Assembly: GCA_913053875.1 (NCBI GenBank)
Contig: CAJXGN010000002.1
Coordinates: 310,001 to 374,000, forward strand
Length of the DNA stretch: 64,000 nucleotides
Direction of reading: 5' to 3'
DNA from: an uncultured Agromyces sp.
GTDB taxonomy: Bacteria; Actinomycetota; Actinomycetes; Actinomycetales; Microbacteriaceae
Shown here: positions 53,574 to 61,644 of the stretch, piece after piece
Numbering within the stretch: the first letter of the stretch is position 1
Layout: each line of letters begins with the position of its first letter
Translations under genes and position numbers: made by a program
The notes under the pieces: generated by a model
The model's database searches: none
Told to the model about the DNA's origin: nothing
The model's input: only the letters and a program-made list of their open reading frames with translations

Positions 53574-53590
53574 ATGTAGGCTGCCTACAT
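53574..53590. promoter_or_regulatory. Perfect palindrome over the LysR promoter and start
   Basis: ATGTAGGC-T-GCCTACAT. It contains TAGGCT (53577-53582), the -10 box of the leaderless LysR gene, and the first two bases of its start codon, so protein bound here would switch the gene off. Confidence 0.6.
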
Positions 53591-54506
53591 GGATGTACGC
53601 CGACTCGACCTGCTCCGCGAACTCGCCGAGCGGGGCAGCGTGACCGCGGTCGCGGAGGCCACCGGGCGCACGCCCTCGGCGGTCTCGCAGCAGCTGAAGG
53701 TGCTCGAGCGGGAGGCCGGGATGCCGCTCACCGAGCGCTCCGGACGCGGGGTCGTGCTCACCAGCGCCGGGCACGCGCTCGCCCGCAGCGCGGCCGACGT
53801 CGCGGTCGCCCTCGAGCGCGCCGAGGCGCTGTGGGACGAGTTCCGCAACGACCCCGGCGGCGAGGTCACGCTCGTCACGTTCCCGACCGCGGGGCAGATG
53901 CTCCTGCCGAGCGTGCTCACCGACCTGGCCGAGATCGACGACCTCGTGCTGCACTGCAGCGACCTCGACCCCGGGCTCGACGAGTTCCCCGACCTCACCA
54001 ACGACCACGACATCGTGCTCGCCCACACCATGCCAGGCCTGCTGTCGTGGGGCGGTCGCGGGCTCACGGCGGTCGAGCTCATGCACGAGCCGCTCGACGT
54101 CGGCCTGCCCGCCGACCACCGTCTCGCCGGGCGGTCGTACGTGACCGCGGCCGATGTCGCCGACGAACTCTGGCTCGGCGTGCCGCCCGGGCTGCCGTTC
54201 GAGCGCGTGCTGCACGAGATCGAGCAGCAGGCCGGCCGCCGCGTGCGCATCGGGCAGCGCTTCAGCGACCTGCGCGTCATCGAGGCGTTCATCGCCGCCG
54301 GCCACGGCGTCGCACTCGTGCCGCGCTTCACCTCGGGCAACGTCTCCCCCGACGTCGTGCTGAAGCCGCTGCGCGGCATCGCCGCCGAACGCACGATCGT
54401 GGCGCTCATGCGGCCCGACGTCGCCCAGCGACTCGCGGTGCGCACGGTCGTCGACTCGCTCGTGCGGCACGCCGCCCGCGTGCAGGCCGAGCACGCCGCC
54501 GGCTGA
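53589..54506 (+). CDS. LysR family transcriptional regulator
   Basis: 305 aa. The N-terminal winged helix is VRRLDLLRELAERGSVTAVA with ATGRTPSAVSQQLKVLEREA at residues 3-46, followed by a substrate-binding type effector domain (VTLVTFPTAGQMLLPSVL). It resembles the ArgP/IciA-like group that controls amino-acid or nucleoside genes. The ATG is 6 nt after TAGGCT (leaderless). The overlapping palindrome suggests autorepression; the divergent microprotein gene is the other obvious target. Confidence 0.87.
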   Translation: MDVRRLDLLRELAERGSVTAVAEATGRTPSAVSQQLKVLEREAGMPLTERSGRGVVLTSAGHALARSAADVAVALERAEALWDEFRNDPGGEVTLVTFPTAGQMLLPSVLTDLAEIDDLVLHCSDLDPGLDEFPDLTNDHDIVLAHTMPGLLSWGGRGLTAVELMHEPLDVGLPADHRLAGRSYVTAADVADELWLGVPPGLPFERVLHEIEQQAGRRVRIGQRFSDLRVIEAFIAAGHGVALVPRFTSGNVSPDVVLKPLRGIAAERTIVALMRPDVAQRLAVRTVVDSLVRHAARVQAEHAAG

Positions 54507-54516
54507 GGGTCGCATG

Positions 54517-54530
54517 ACCGACCGCCCGGT
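54517..54530. promoter_or_regulatory. TetR-type operator ACCG-N6-CGGT (copy 4)
   Basis: ACCGACCGCCCGGT, extended by CGG, lies 27 bp before the enoyl-CoA hydratase start in the -35 region; TAGACT (54544-54549) is the -10 box. Confidence 0.6.
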
Positions 54531-54557
54531 CGGATACACGGGCTAGACTCCCTCGTC

Positions 54558-55349
54558 ATGAGCGACGACGCGATCCTGTTCGACGTGACCGACGGGCTCG
54601 CCCGCATCACCCTGAACCGCGCCGACCGGCTGAACGCCGTCGACCCCGAGGCGATCGCCGGCTGGCGCGCCGCCGCAGAGGCGGTCTCCACGCGCGACGA
54701 CATCGGTGCGGTGCTGCTGGATGCCACGGGCCGCGCGTTCTGCGCCGGCGGCGATGTACGCGCGATGTCGGAGCTCTCCGTCAACGACCCCACGGGCGGC
54801 GAGGCCACGGTGAAGCGTCTCGCCGACGACATCCACGAGGGGCACCGGATGCTCCGCGAGTCCGCCGTGCCGATCGTCGCCGCCGTGCAGGGCGTCGTGG
54901 TCGGGGGCGGGCTCGGCTTCATGCTCGTGGCCGATGTCATCGTGGCATCCGATCGCGCCACCTTCGGCAGCCGCTACGCCGACATGGGCCTCACGCCCGA
55001 CTGCGGGGTGAGCACGCTGCTGCCCGAGGCGGTCGGCATGCGCCGCGCGCTCGAGCTCACGCTCTCGGACCGCATGCTCACCGCGGCCGAGGCGTACGAC
55101 TGGGGGCTCGTGGCCGAGGTCGTCGCGCCCGACGAGCTCGACGCCAGGGCGCGGGCGATCGCCGACGTGTGGCTGTCGGGCGCGACCGGCGCCTACGGCC
55201 AGGCGAAGCGCCTCCTGCACGCGGGCAGCACCCGCTCGTTCCAGGACTCGCTCGACGACGAGGCCCGCACCATCGGCGCCGCGTTCGCCGCCCCCGAGGC
55301 GCAGCGTCGCGTGGCGGCGTTCGCCGCGGCATCCGCTCGGGGCGCCTGA
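54558..55349 (+). CDS. Enoyl-CoA hydratase/isomerase family protein
   Basis: 263 aa crotonase-fold enzyme. Oxyanion-hole blocks are AFCAGGDVRAM (about residue 60) and VVVGGGLGFMLVADVIVASD (about 116-135); ADMGLTPDCGVSTLLP carries an acidic residue as in the isomerase-type members. It hydrates or isomerises 2-enoyl-CoA in fatty-acid breakdown. No ribosome site; TAGACT lies 8 nt upstream. A TetR-type operator precedes it. Confidence 0.87.
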   Translation: MSDDAILFDVTDGLARITLNRADRLNAVDPEAIAGWRAAAEAVSTRDDIGAVLLDATGRAFCAGGDVRAMSELSVNDPTGGEATVKRLADDIHEGHRMLRESAVPIVAAVQGVVVGGGLGFMLVADVIVASDRATFGSRYADMGLTPDCGVSTLLPEAVGMRRALELTLSDRMLTAAEAYDWGLVAEVVAPDELDARARAIADVWLSGATGAYGQAKRLLHAGSTRSFQDSLDDEARTIGAAFAAPEAQRRVAAFAAASARGA

Positions 55350-55374
55350 CCCGACGCCGACGGCCGGGCGACCA

Positions 55375-56046
55375 TCACGCCCGAGCGTCGGGCGCGGGTC
55401 GATCGGGTGCGACCCATGCTGCGGTGTAGCGCCAGAAGAGCCTGCGGCGCATCCGGATCCCCGGCAGGACCTCGCTCATGACGGTCGCGATCTCCTCGAA
55501 CGTCTCGGTCGCTTCCGCGGTGGGTGCCGTCATGCTCGCCGGCAGTGCGGTCGCTCGAGCAGGGTGACGCAGGAACCCGATGATCGGGTTCAGTGCCAGC
55601 GACGCGATCGATCGCCATCTGTCGCGATCCGTCTCCCGTGCCACGCCGACGATGACGATCCGCCCTCCGGGGCGCAGCGCCGCCTGTGCTTGCACCAACG
55701 TCGGCCGAAGGGGCATGTGATGGAGCGACGCGACGAAGCTGATCAGGTCGTACGCACGGTCGGGTTCGTCGCCGAACGTCCGCACGTCGATCCGGACCGT
55801 GTTCGGCTCGAACCGTCGCGCCGCGATGGCGGCCGCCTCCGCGTTCGGTTCGACGCCGATCACGTTCGGAAGCACTCGGGCGAGTCGCGCCAGCAGGTTC
55901 CCCGTGCCGCACCCCACGTCGACGGCGGTGTCGCCGCCACGCCGCCTGACCGCCCGGGCGTGCCTGACGAGCAACCCGGCGTAGGCATCGTTGTGCGACC
56001 ACGGGTGCTCGGCGTTGAAACGACCGAGGCGTTCGATCATGCCCAC
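55375..56046 (-). CDS. Class I SAM-dependent methyltransferase
   Basis: 223 aa. Motif I TAVDVGCGTGNLLARLARVL is at about residues 45-64, followed by VIGVEPNAEAAAIAA and DLISFVASLHHMPLRPTLVQ; ALRPGGRIVIVGVARE is the later strand. An UbiE-like small-molecule methyltransferase with unknown substrate. GTG 56046 lies 6 nt after TACACT (leaderless); ATG 56040 is the alternative. Confidence 0.8.
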   Translation of the reverse strand: MGMIERLGRFNAEHPWSHNDAYAGLLVRHARAVRRRGGDTAVDVGCGTGNLLARLARVLPNVIGVEPNAEAAAIAARRFEPNTVRIDVRTFGDEPDRAYDLISFVASLHHMPLRPTLVQAQAALRPGGRIVIVGVARETDRDRWRSIASLALNPIIGFLRHPARATALPASMTAPTAEATETFEEIATVMSEVLPGIRMRRRLFWRYTAAWVAPDRPAPDARA

Positions 56047-56114
56047 CGCGACAGTGTACGGACCACCGGCGCTGGCACGGACGAGAGCCCCCTCGAGAGG
56101 GGCCCCCTCTAGCC

Positions 56115-56144
56115 GCAAGAAACGAACTATGTTACGTTTCTTGC
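56115..56144. promoter_or_regulatory. 10-10-10 inverted repeat operator of the toxin-antitoxin operon
   Basis: GCAAGAAACG (56115-56124) and CGTTTCTTGC (56135-56144) are perfect arms. The spacer holds TATGTT (56128-56133), the -10 box, so antitoxin binding would repress its own operon. Confidence 0.65.
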
Positions 56145-56160
56145 GTTGAGAGGAGATCAG

Positions 56161-56703
56161 ATGACGAAGGCCGCTTCCGCACTCGCGCCGGAGACGTACG
56201 AAGCTGCCGACGACGTCGGCATCGCCCGCGTCCATGACTTCCTCGCCGCCCACGAGACCACCGGGCGCAGCGCGCCCGCACCGCGCTACCTCCTCGCCGG
56301 TGCCGAGCCCGGCGACCAGGTGGAACTGCCAGGGGAGGTCTTCTCAGTGCTGCGGCAGGTCGTCGAGGCGATGCAGCGCGGGCTGTCGGTGACCATTTCA
56401 CCGGTGGCGCAGACGTTGACGACGCAGCAGGCAGCCGAGCTGCTCGGCGTGAGTCGGCCGACGCTGATCAAGTTCCTCGACGATGGGAAGATTCCGTTCG
56501 AGCGTGTCGGCAGCCACCGCAGGATCACGCTGAGCGAACTGCTGGAGTTCCGCAGGTTCCGGCGGGAAGAGCAGTATGCCGCCCTGAGCGTGCTTTCCGA
56601 AGAGCTCGATGAGGATGCTCCGATCGACGAGGTCCTCGGGGAGCTCAAGGCTGCCCGTCGAGCTGTCGCAGGCCGGCGTCGGGGCGGTGTGGGTACCCGC
56701 TGA
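56161..56703 (+). CDS. Antitoxin with excisionase-type DNA-binding domain
   Basis: 180 aa. An N-terminal helical part and TLTTQQAAELLGVSRPTLIK with FLDDGKIPFERVGSHRRI (HTH_17/excisionase type, about residues 84-121) are followed by the C-terminal, toxin-neutralising region. GAGAGGAG precedes ATG 56161. It ends 12 bp before a PIN-domain gene, the standard order of a type II toxin-antitoxin operon, and the palindrome at 56115 fits autorepression. Confidence 0.85.
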   Translation: MTKAASALAPETYEAADDVGIARVHDFLAAHETTGRSAPAPRYLLAGAEPGDQVELPGEVFSVLRQVVEAMQRGLSVTISPVAQTLTTQQAAELLGVSRPTLIKFLDDGKIPFERVGSHRRITLSELLEFRRFRREEQYAALSVLSEELDEDAPIDEVLGELKAARRAVAGRRRGGVGTR

Positions 56704-56715
56704 CATCGTCGAGGT

Positions 56716-57321
56716 GTGTTCACCGCCCTCCTCGACACGAGCGTCCTCTGGCCGAGCCTTCAGCGGGACTTCCTGCTCTCACTTGCGATCGAACAGATCT
56801 ATCGGCCGATCTGGAGCAGCGCCATCCTTGCCGAGCTCGAGTACCACGAGGCCCGGAAGCTTCGCGATCGCCATGGCATCGAGCCCGAGCAGTCGGAACG
56901 CCGCGCCGCGCGTCTCGTCGGCACGATGCGATCCGCCTTCGTCGACGCCGAGATCACCGGGTGGGAGCCGCTCGAAGGCACTTATGGACTCCCCGATCCC
57001 GACGACGAACACGTCGTGGCGGCGGCGCACCTCGGAGGCGCAGCCGTCATCGTCACCTCGAACCTGCGGGACTTCCCCGCGAGTCGACTCCCGAGCGGCA
57101 TGAGCGCCATGCCGCCGCACCAATTCGCCCTGGATGCGACGCAGATCAGCCCGCATCGCGCGTTGACCGCTGTAGCCGAGATCGCTGCGAGGAGCGGGCG
57201 CTCCGGTCCTCGCTCTTCAACCGAGGCCGTGATCCACCGCCTCGAAGGCCGGTACGGGATGACGGAGGCAATGACCCTCGTCCGGGAGGCCGCGCGAAGG
57301 AGGTCGAGCGGTGGACGTTAG
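56716..57321 (+). CDS. PIN-domain toxin (VapC-like ribonuclease)
   Basis: 201 aa. Catalytic acids are Asp7 in ALLDTSVLWPSLQRDF, Glu in ILAELEYHEA and Asp in GLPDPDDEHVVAAAHLGGAA with VIVTSNLRDFP, the PIN pattern of RNA-cleaving toxins. About 60 residues longer than a typical VapC at the C-terminus. GTG start, closely linked to the antitoxin. Its end overlaps the convergent membrane-protein gene by 4 bp. Confidence 0.83.
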   Translation: MFTALLDTSVLWPSLQRDFLLSLAIEQIYRPIWSSAILAELEYHEARKLRDRHGIEPEQSERRAARLVGTMRSAFVDAEITGWEPLEGTYGLPDPDDEHVVAAAHLGGAAVIVTSNLRDFPASRLPSGMSAMPPHQFALDATQISPHRALTAVAEIAARSGRSGPRSSTEAVIHRLEGRYGMTEAMTLVREAARRRSSGGR

Positions 57322-57953
57322 TTGTCGACGTCTTGAGCGACCGGCTGATCAGGGATGGTCGTGGATCGACGCTGCGTTCCCAACCACACCGCGATCGCCC
57401 CGAGCACGAAGGTGTTGACGGCGAAGGGGAGCGCAGCGAGCGCAACGACGACGATGGCGAGTTGCTGCAGGTCGCTCGACGAGAAGCCCGTGAGGACCAC
57501 CTGCGCTGCCACCCACACGAGGAGCTGGATGCCCACAGCCCAGAGTGGCGCCCACTTCCACGGGGAGGGGACGGTGCCCGCGCCAGCGATCAGCACGGCG
57601 GCGATCAGTGCGGCTACGAGCGGAAGCAGGCTGAGCGCGTACCTCCACATCGGCCAGCTCTCGAAAGAGGGGGCCAATGCGAGGTCGAGCGCTCGGAGCA
57701 GCGTCCTGTTCACGAGCGGCCACAATGCGACGACCGCCACGGCGACGATGCCGAGCGCACTGCGACCCAGGACGCTTTCGCGCCTGGTGAATCCGATCGC
57801 AAGGAGCAGGAGGGCGCCTGCCCAGGCGAGGTCGGTCATCACGCCCGCGACGTACAACGGAGGCCCGAAGAGTGGCGTGCGAAGCAGGCCGAAGACGCCG
57901 CAGGCGATGAGGGCGACTCCGCCGACGAACCAGGTCCTTCGGGTCACGTGCAC
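57318..57953 (-). CDS. Hypothetical multi-pass membrane protein
   Basis: 211 aa with about six hydrophobic segments (for example FVGGVALIACGVFGLL, LAWAGALLLLAIGF, ALGIVAVAVVALWPLV, LLPLVAALIAAVLIAG, LWAVGIQLLVWVAAQVV and VVALAALPFAVNTFVLGAIA). No motif of a known family is evident. GTG start with TAGCGT 6 nt upstream (leaderless). Slightly lower GC codon use, like the adjacent toxin-antitoxin genes, so the three may share an origin. Confidence 0.7.
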   Translation of the reverse strand: MHVTRRTWFVGGVALIACGVFGLLRTPLFGPPLYVAGVMTDLAWAGALLLLAIGFTRRESVLGRSALGIVAVAVVALWPLVNRTLLRALDLALAPSFESWPMWRYALSLLPLVAALIAAVLIAGAGTVPSPWKWAPLWAVGIQLLVWVAAQVVLTGFSSSDLQQLAIVVVALAALPFAVNTFVLGAIAVWLGTQRRSTTIPDQPVAQDVDN

Positions 57954-58019
57954 GCGTCGACGCTATCGAACGACCGCGGGCTCGAGCCGCTTCGCCCACA
58001 GGCACCACGTTCGACCGGG

Positions 58020-58583
58020 TCAGCTGCCGTTCCGAGCGGACTCGGCGAGCACGCGCCGCATCTGCAGCTCAGGACCGATCGAGCTGGTGAACTCCACGCC
58101 GGTGGGCGCGAAGCCGCAGCGCCGGTACGCCGCCTGCGCGCGCAGGTTGTCGACGTGCACGTCGAGCGTGAGCGCCGCGAGGCCCCGCGAGGCGGCCCAC
58201 GACGCGGCGGCGTCGAGCAGGGCATCGATGGTGCCGGTACCGCGGAGCGACGGCCGCAGGTAGACGCCGAGCACGTCGGCCCGGCGCTCCTCGACGACCT
58301 GCCCGAGGTGATCGGTCGCACCGACGTCCCAGATGATCACCGTCGCCGAGCCGACCAGCCCGTCGGACGACGACGCGACGAACTGCGCCACCCAGTCGGC
58401 CGACCCGGCCGTCGCCGCGCGGTCACGCCAGAACGCGTCGTCGCGCGCGAGCTCCTCCTCGCGCGTGGAGAGGAACGCGACGCCCGCGTCGGGGTCGGAG
58501 ACCGCCTCGACGCGGAGGGCGCGCACCTGCCGCCACTCGTCGGCGCGAACCCGCCGCACGACGACGCCGGCGCCGCCACCCAT
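58020..58583 (-). CDS. GNAT family N-acetyltransferase
   Basis: 187 aa. VVVRRVRADEWRQVRALRVE opens the fold, ADVLGVYLRPSLRGTGTIDA carries the acetyl-CoA P-loop (R-x-x-G-x-G/T) and LDVHVDNLRAQAAYRRCGFA the conserved Asn and Tyr region. The substrate is unknown. The start overlaps the stop of the semialdehyde dehydrogenase gene (TGATG), so it is the last gene of that operon, with no evident metabolic link. Confidence 0.85.
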   Translation of the reverse strand: MGGGAGVVVRRVRADEWRQVRALRVEAVSDPDAGVAFLSTREEELARDDAFWRDRAATAGSADWVAQFVASSSDGLVGSATVIIWDVGATDHLGQVVEERRADVLGVYLRPSLRGTGTIDALLDAAASWAASRGLAALTLDVHVDNLRAQAAYRRCGFAPTGVEFTSSIGPELQMRRVLAESARNGS

Positions 58584-60103
58584 CAGGTGTGCTGCGGGAA
58601 GCCCAGGTTCAGCCCGCCGTGGCTCGGGTCGAGCCAGCGCGACGTGACGGCCTTCTCGCGCGTGAAGAACTCCACGCCGTGCGGGCCGTACGCCTTGGCG
58701 TCGCCGAAGAGCGACGCCTTCCAGCCGCCGAACGAGTGGTACGCCACCGGCACGGGGATCGGCACGTTCACGCCGACCATGCCGACCTGCACCTCGCGCT
58801 GGAAGCGCCGGGCGGCGCCGCCGTCGTTGGTGAAGATCGCCGTGCCGTTCCCGTACGGCACGCGCTCGATGAGCTCCATGCCCTCCTCATACCCCTCGAC
58901 CCGCACGACCGACAGCACCGGTCCGAAGATCTCGTCGGTGTAGACCGTCGACGAGGTCGGCACCTTGTCGATGAGGGTCGGCCCGAGCCAGAAGCCGTCG
59001 GATGCCCCGTCGAACGTCGCCTCGCGACCGTCGACCACGACCGAGGCCCCGTCGGCGGCGGCCACGTCGAGGTAGCCCGACACCTTGTCGCGGTGCGCGG
59101 AGGTGATCAGCGGGCCCATGTCGCAGCCACGCCGGCCGTCGCCGGTCTTCAGGCGACGCATCCGCTCGGTGATCTTGCCCACCAGCTCGTCGGCGATCGA
59201 GTCGACGGCGAGCACGACGCTGATCGCCATGCACCGCTCGCCCGCTGAGCCGAATCCCGCGTTCACGGCCGAGTCGGCGACGAGGTCTAGGTCGGCGTCG
59301 GGCAGCACGAGCATGTGGTTCTTCGCGCCGCCGAGCGCCTGCACGCGCTTGCCGTGCGAGGTCGCGGTCTCGTAGACGTAGCGCGCGATCGGCGTCGAAC
59401 CGACGAACGAGATCGAGGCGACGTGCTCGTGCGTGAGCAGCGCGTCGACGGCCTCCTTGTCGCCGTGCACGACGTTGAAGACGCCGTCGGGCAGGCCCGC
59501 CTCCTTGAGCAGTGCGGCCATCCAGTTCGCGGCCGTCGGGTCCTTCTCGCTCGGCTTCAGCACGACCGTGTTGCCGGCCGCGATTGCGAGCGGGAAGAAC
59601 CAGAGCGGCACCATCGCCGGGAAGTTGAACGGGCTGATGATGCCCACCACGCCGAGCGGCTGCTTGAGCGAGTACACGTCGACGCCGGTCGACACGTTGT
59701 CGCTGAACTCGCCCTTCAAGAGGTGCCCGAGGCCGCACGCGAACTCGACGACCTCGAGCCCGCGGGCGATCTCGCCGCCGGCATCCGACAGCACCTTGCC
59801 GTGCTCGGCGGTGAGGATCTCGGCGAGCTCGCCGCGGCGCGCGTTGAGCAGCTCGCGGAACGCGAACATGACGGCCTGCCGCTTCGCGACCGACACCTCG
59901 CTCCAGCTCGCGAATGCGGTGCGCGCGACCTGCACGGCCGTGTCGACGTCGCCCGCCGACCCGTACCGCACCTCCTTCTGCACGACACCCAGCGCGGGGT
60001 CGTACACCGGCCCGGTGCGCGACCCTTCACCGGCGACCTCGTGCCCGTCGATCCAGTGGCCCATCACCGTGGCCCCCGTCGGCGCCTGTGCCTGCGGGGT
60101 CAT
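58583..60103 (-). CDS. mmsA: CoA-acylating methylmalonate/malonate-semialdehyde dehydrogenase
   Basis: 506 aa aldehyde dehydrogenase. MGHWIDGHEVAGEG and SFVGSTPIARYVYETATSHG are family blocks; the catalytic Cys lies in GSAGERCMAISVVLAVDSIA and VGVNVPIPVPVAYHSFGGWK is typical of MmsA/IolA. It oxidises methylmalonate or malonate semialdehyde to propionyl- or acetyl-CoA with NAD and CoA. ATG 60103 is chosen for GGAG 6 nt upstream; ATGs at 60118 and 60121 sit too close to their G-rich site. Confidence 0.88.
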   Translation of the reverse strand: MTPQAQAPTGATVMGHWIDGHEVAGEGSRTGPVYDPALGVVQKEVRYGSAGDVDTAVQVARTAFASWSEVSVAKRQAVMFAFRELLNARRGELAEILTAEHGKVLSDAGGEIARGLEVVEFACGLGHLLKGEFSDNVSTGVDVYSLKQPLGVVGIISPFNFPAMVPLWFFPLAIAAGNTVVLKPSEKDPTAANWMAALLKEAGLPDGVFNVVHGDKEAVDALLTHEHVASISFVGSTPIARYVYETATSHGKRVQALGGAKNHMLVLPDADLDLVADSAVNAGFGSAGERCMAISVVLAVDSIADELVGKITERMRRLKTGDGRRGCDMGPLITSAHRDKVSGYLDVAAADGASVVVDGREATFDGASDGFWLGPTLIDKVPTSSTVYTDEIFGPVLSVVRVEGYEEGMELIERVPYGNGTAIFTNDGGAARRFQREVQVGMVGVNVPIPVPVAYHSFGGWKASLFGDAKAYGPHGVEFFTREKAVTSRWLDPSHGGLNLGFPQHT

Positions 60104-60152
60104 CGTCGTCTCCGTCATCATTCCTTCTCCCTTTCGCGCCGGTGGCGACCGC

Positions 60153-61499
60153 TCAGCCGAGCAGGTCGAGCCCCAGCACCTCGTCGTAGATGTCCATCGC
60201 CTGCGCGACCTCGGCGTCGGTGACGACGCACGGCGGCACGACGTGGATGCGGTTCTCCGCGGTGAACGCGAGCAGCCCGCGCGCGGCGAGCTCCCCCTTC
60301 GCCCGGGCGACGACCGCGGGTGCGACCGGCTCGCGCGTCGCGCGGTCGGCGACGAGCTCCATCGCCCAGAACACGCCCTCGCCCCGCACCTCGCCGATGA
60401 TCTCGTGCTTCTCGGCGAGCGCCTCGAGCCCGGGCCCGATCGCCTCGGCGCCCACGCGCCGGGCGTTGTCGACGATGCCCTCCGACTCCATCGCGTCGAG
60501 CGCGGCGACGATCGAGGCGGCAGCGAGCGGATGCCCCGAGTAGGTCAGCCCGCCCGGGAAGACGCGCTCGTCGAAGTCCGCGGCGATCTCCTCAGCGATG
60601 AGCACGCCGCCGACCGGCACGTAGCCCGAGTTCACGCCCTTCGCGAAGGTGATGAGGTCGGGCTCGACGTCGTAGCCGTCGAACGCGAACCAGCGCCCGG
60701 TGCGGCCGAACCCGGCCATCACCTCGTCGAGGATCAGCACGATGCCGTGCTTCGTGGCGAGTTCGCGCACGCCGGCCAGGTAGCCGGGCGGCGGCAGCAT
60801 GATGCCGGCCGTGCCGGGAATGGTCTCGAGCAGGATCGCCGCGATCGACGACGGCCCCTCGCTCTCGATCACGCGCCGCAGGTGCTGCAGCGCGCGCTCC
60901 GACTCCTCCTCGGGCGTGGTCGCCCAGAACTCGGAGCGGTACAGGTAGGGCCCGAAGAAGTGCACGTGCCCGCGGGCGAACTCGTTCGGGATGCGGCGCC
61001 AGTCGCCCGTCGCGACGACCGCCGCGCCCGTGTTGCCGTGGTACGAGCGGTAGGTCGAGAGCACCTTGTCGCGGCCGGTGTGCAGGCGGGCCATGCGCAC
61101 GGCGTTCTCGTTCGCATCCGCACCGCCGTTGGTGAAGAACACCTTGTGGAACCGGCGCGGGGCTCGCGCGGTGATGCGCTTGGCCGCCTCGCCGCGGGCG
61201 AGGTTCACGATGGGCGGACCGATGGTCGACAGCAGCGACGCCTGCTCGCGGATCGCCTCCACGACCGACGGATGCTGGTGCCCGATGTTCACGTTGACGA
61301 GCTGGCTCGAGAAGTCGAGGTACTCGTCGCCCCCGTGCGTCCAGACCTTCGTGCCCCGGCCGCCCGCGATCGTCAGCTGCGGCGGCGAGCCCTGCGCCGA
61401 CCACGAGTGGAACACGTGGGCGTGGTCGAGCTCGCGCGCGAGCTCGTCGAGGTCGGGGTTCGGTGCAGCGGTTTCGGCGGTGTCTGCGGTGTCGGTCAT
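60153..61499 (-). CDS. Class III (omega) aminotransferase
   Basis: 448 aa PLP enzyme. ERVFFTNGGADANENAVRMA-like cofactor block at about residue 115 (read KVFFTNGGADANENAV), LILDEVMAGFGRTGRWFAFD with the PLP Asp, and LITFAKGVNSGYVPVGGVLI with the PLP Lys. With the next gene it would convert an omega-amino acid such as beta-alanine to a semialdehyde and on to acyl-CoA. GAGGGGG precedes the ATG. Confidence 0.88.
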   Translation of the reverse strand: MTDTADTAETAAPNPDLDELARELDHAHVFHSWSAQGSPPQLTIAGGRGTKVWTHGGDEYLDFSSQLVNVNIGHQHPSVVEAIREQASLLSTIGPPIVNLARGEAAKRITARAPRRFHKVFFTNGGADANENAVRMARLHTGRDKVLSTYRSYHGNTGAAVVATGDWRRIPNEFARGHVHFFGPYLYRSEFWATTPEEESERALQHLRRVIESEGPSSIAAILLETIPGTAGIMLPPPGYLAGVRELATKHGIVLILDEVMAGFGRTGRWFAFDGYDVEPDLITFAKGVNSGYVPVGGVLIAEEIAADFDERVFPGGLTYSGHPLAAASIVAALDAMESEGIVDNARRVGAEAIGPGLEALAEKHEIIGEVRGEGVFWAMELVADRATREPVAPAVVARAKGELAARGLLAFTAENRIHVVPPCVVTDAEVAQAMDIYDEVLGLDLLG

Positions 61500-61644
61500 G
61501 GGTTCCCCCTCGTGCGACGCGGTTCGGTGTGGTGGTGGTGCGGGGCGGACGCGCGGCTTGCGCGGACCCGCCCAGCACGGCGACGGCCGGACGCCGCGAG
61601 CGGAGTCTCCGCCCGTGGCATCCGGCCGCCGGTGGTGCGCATGG

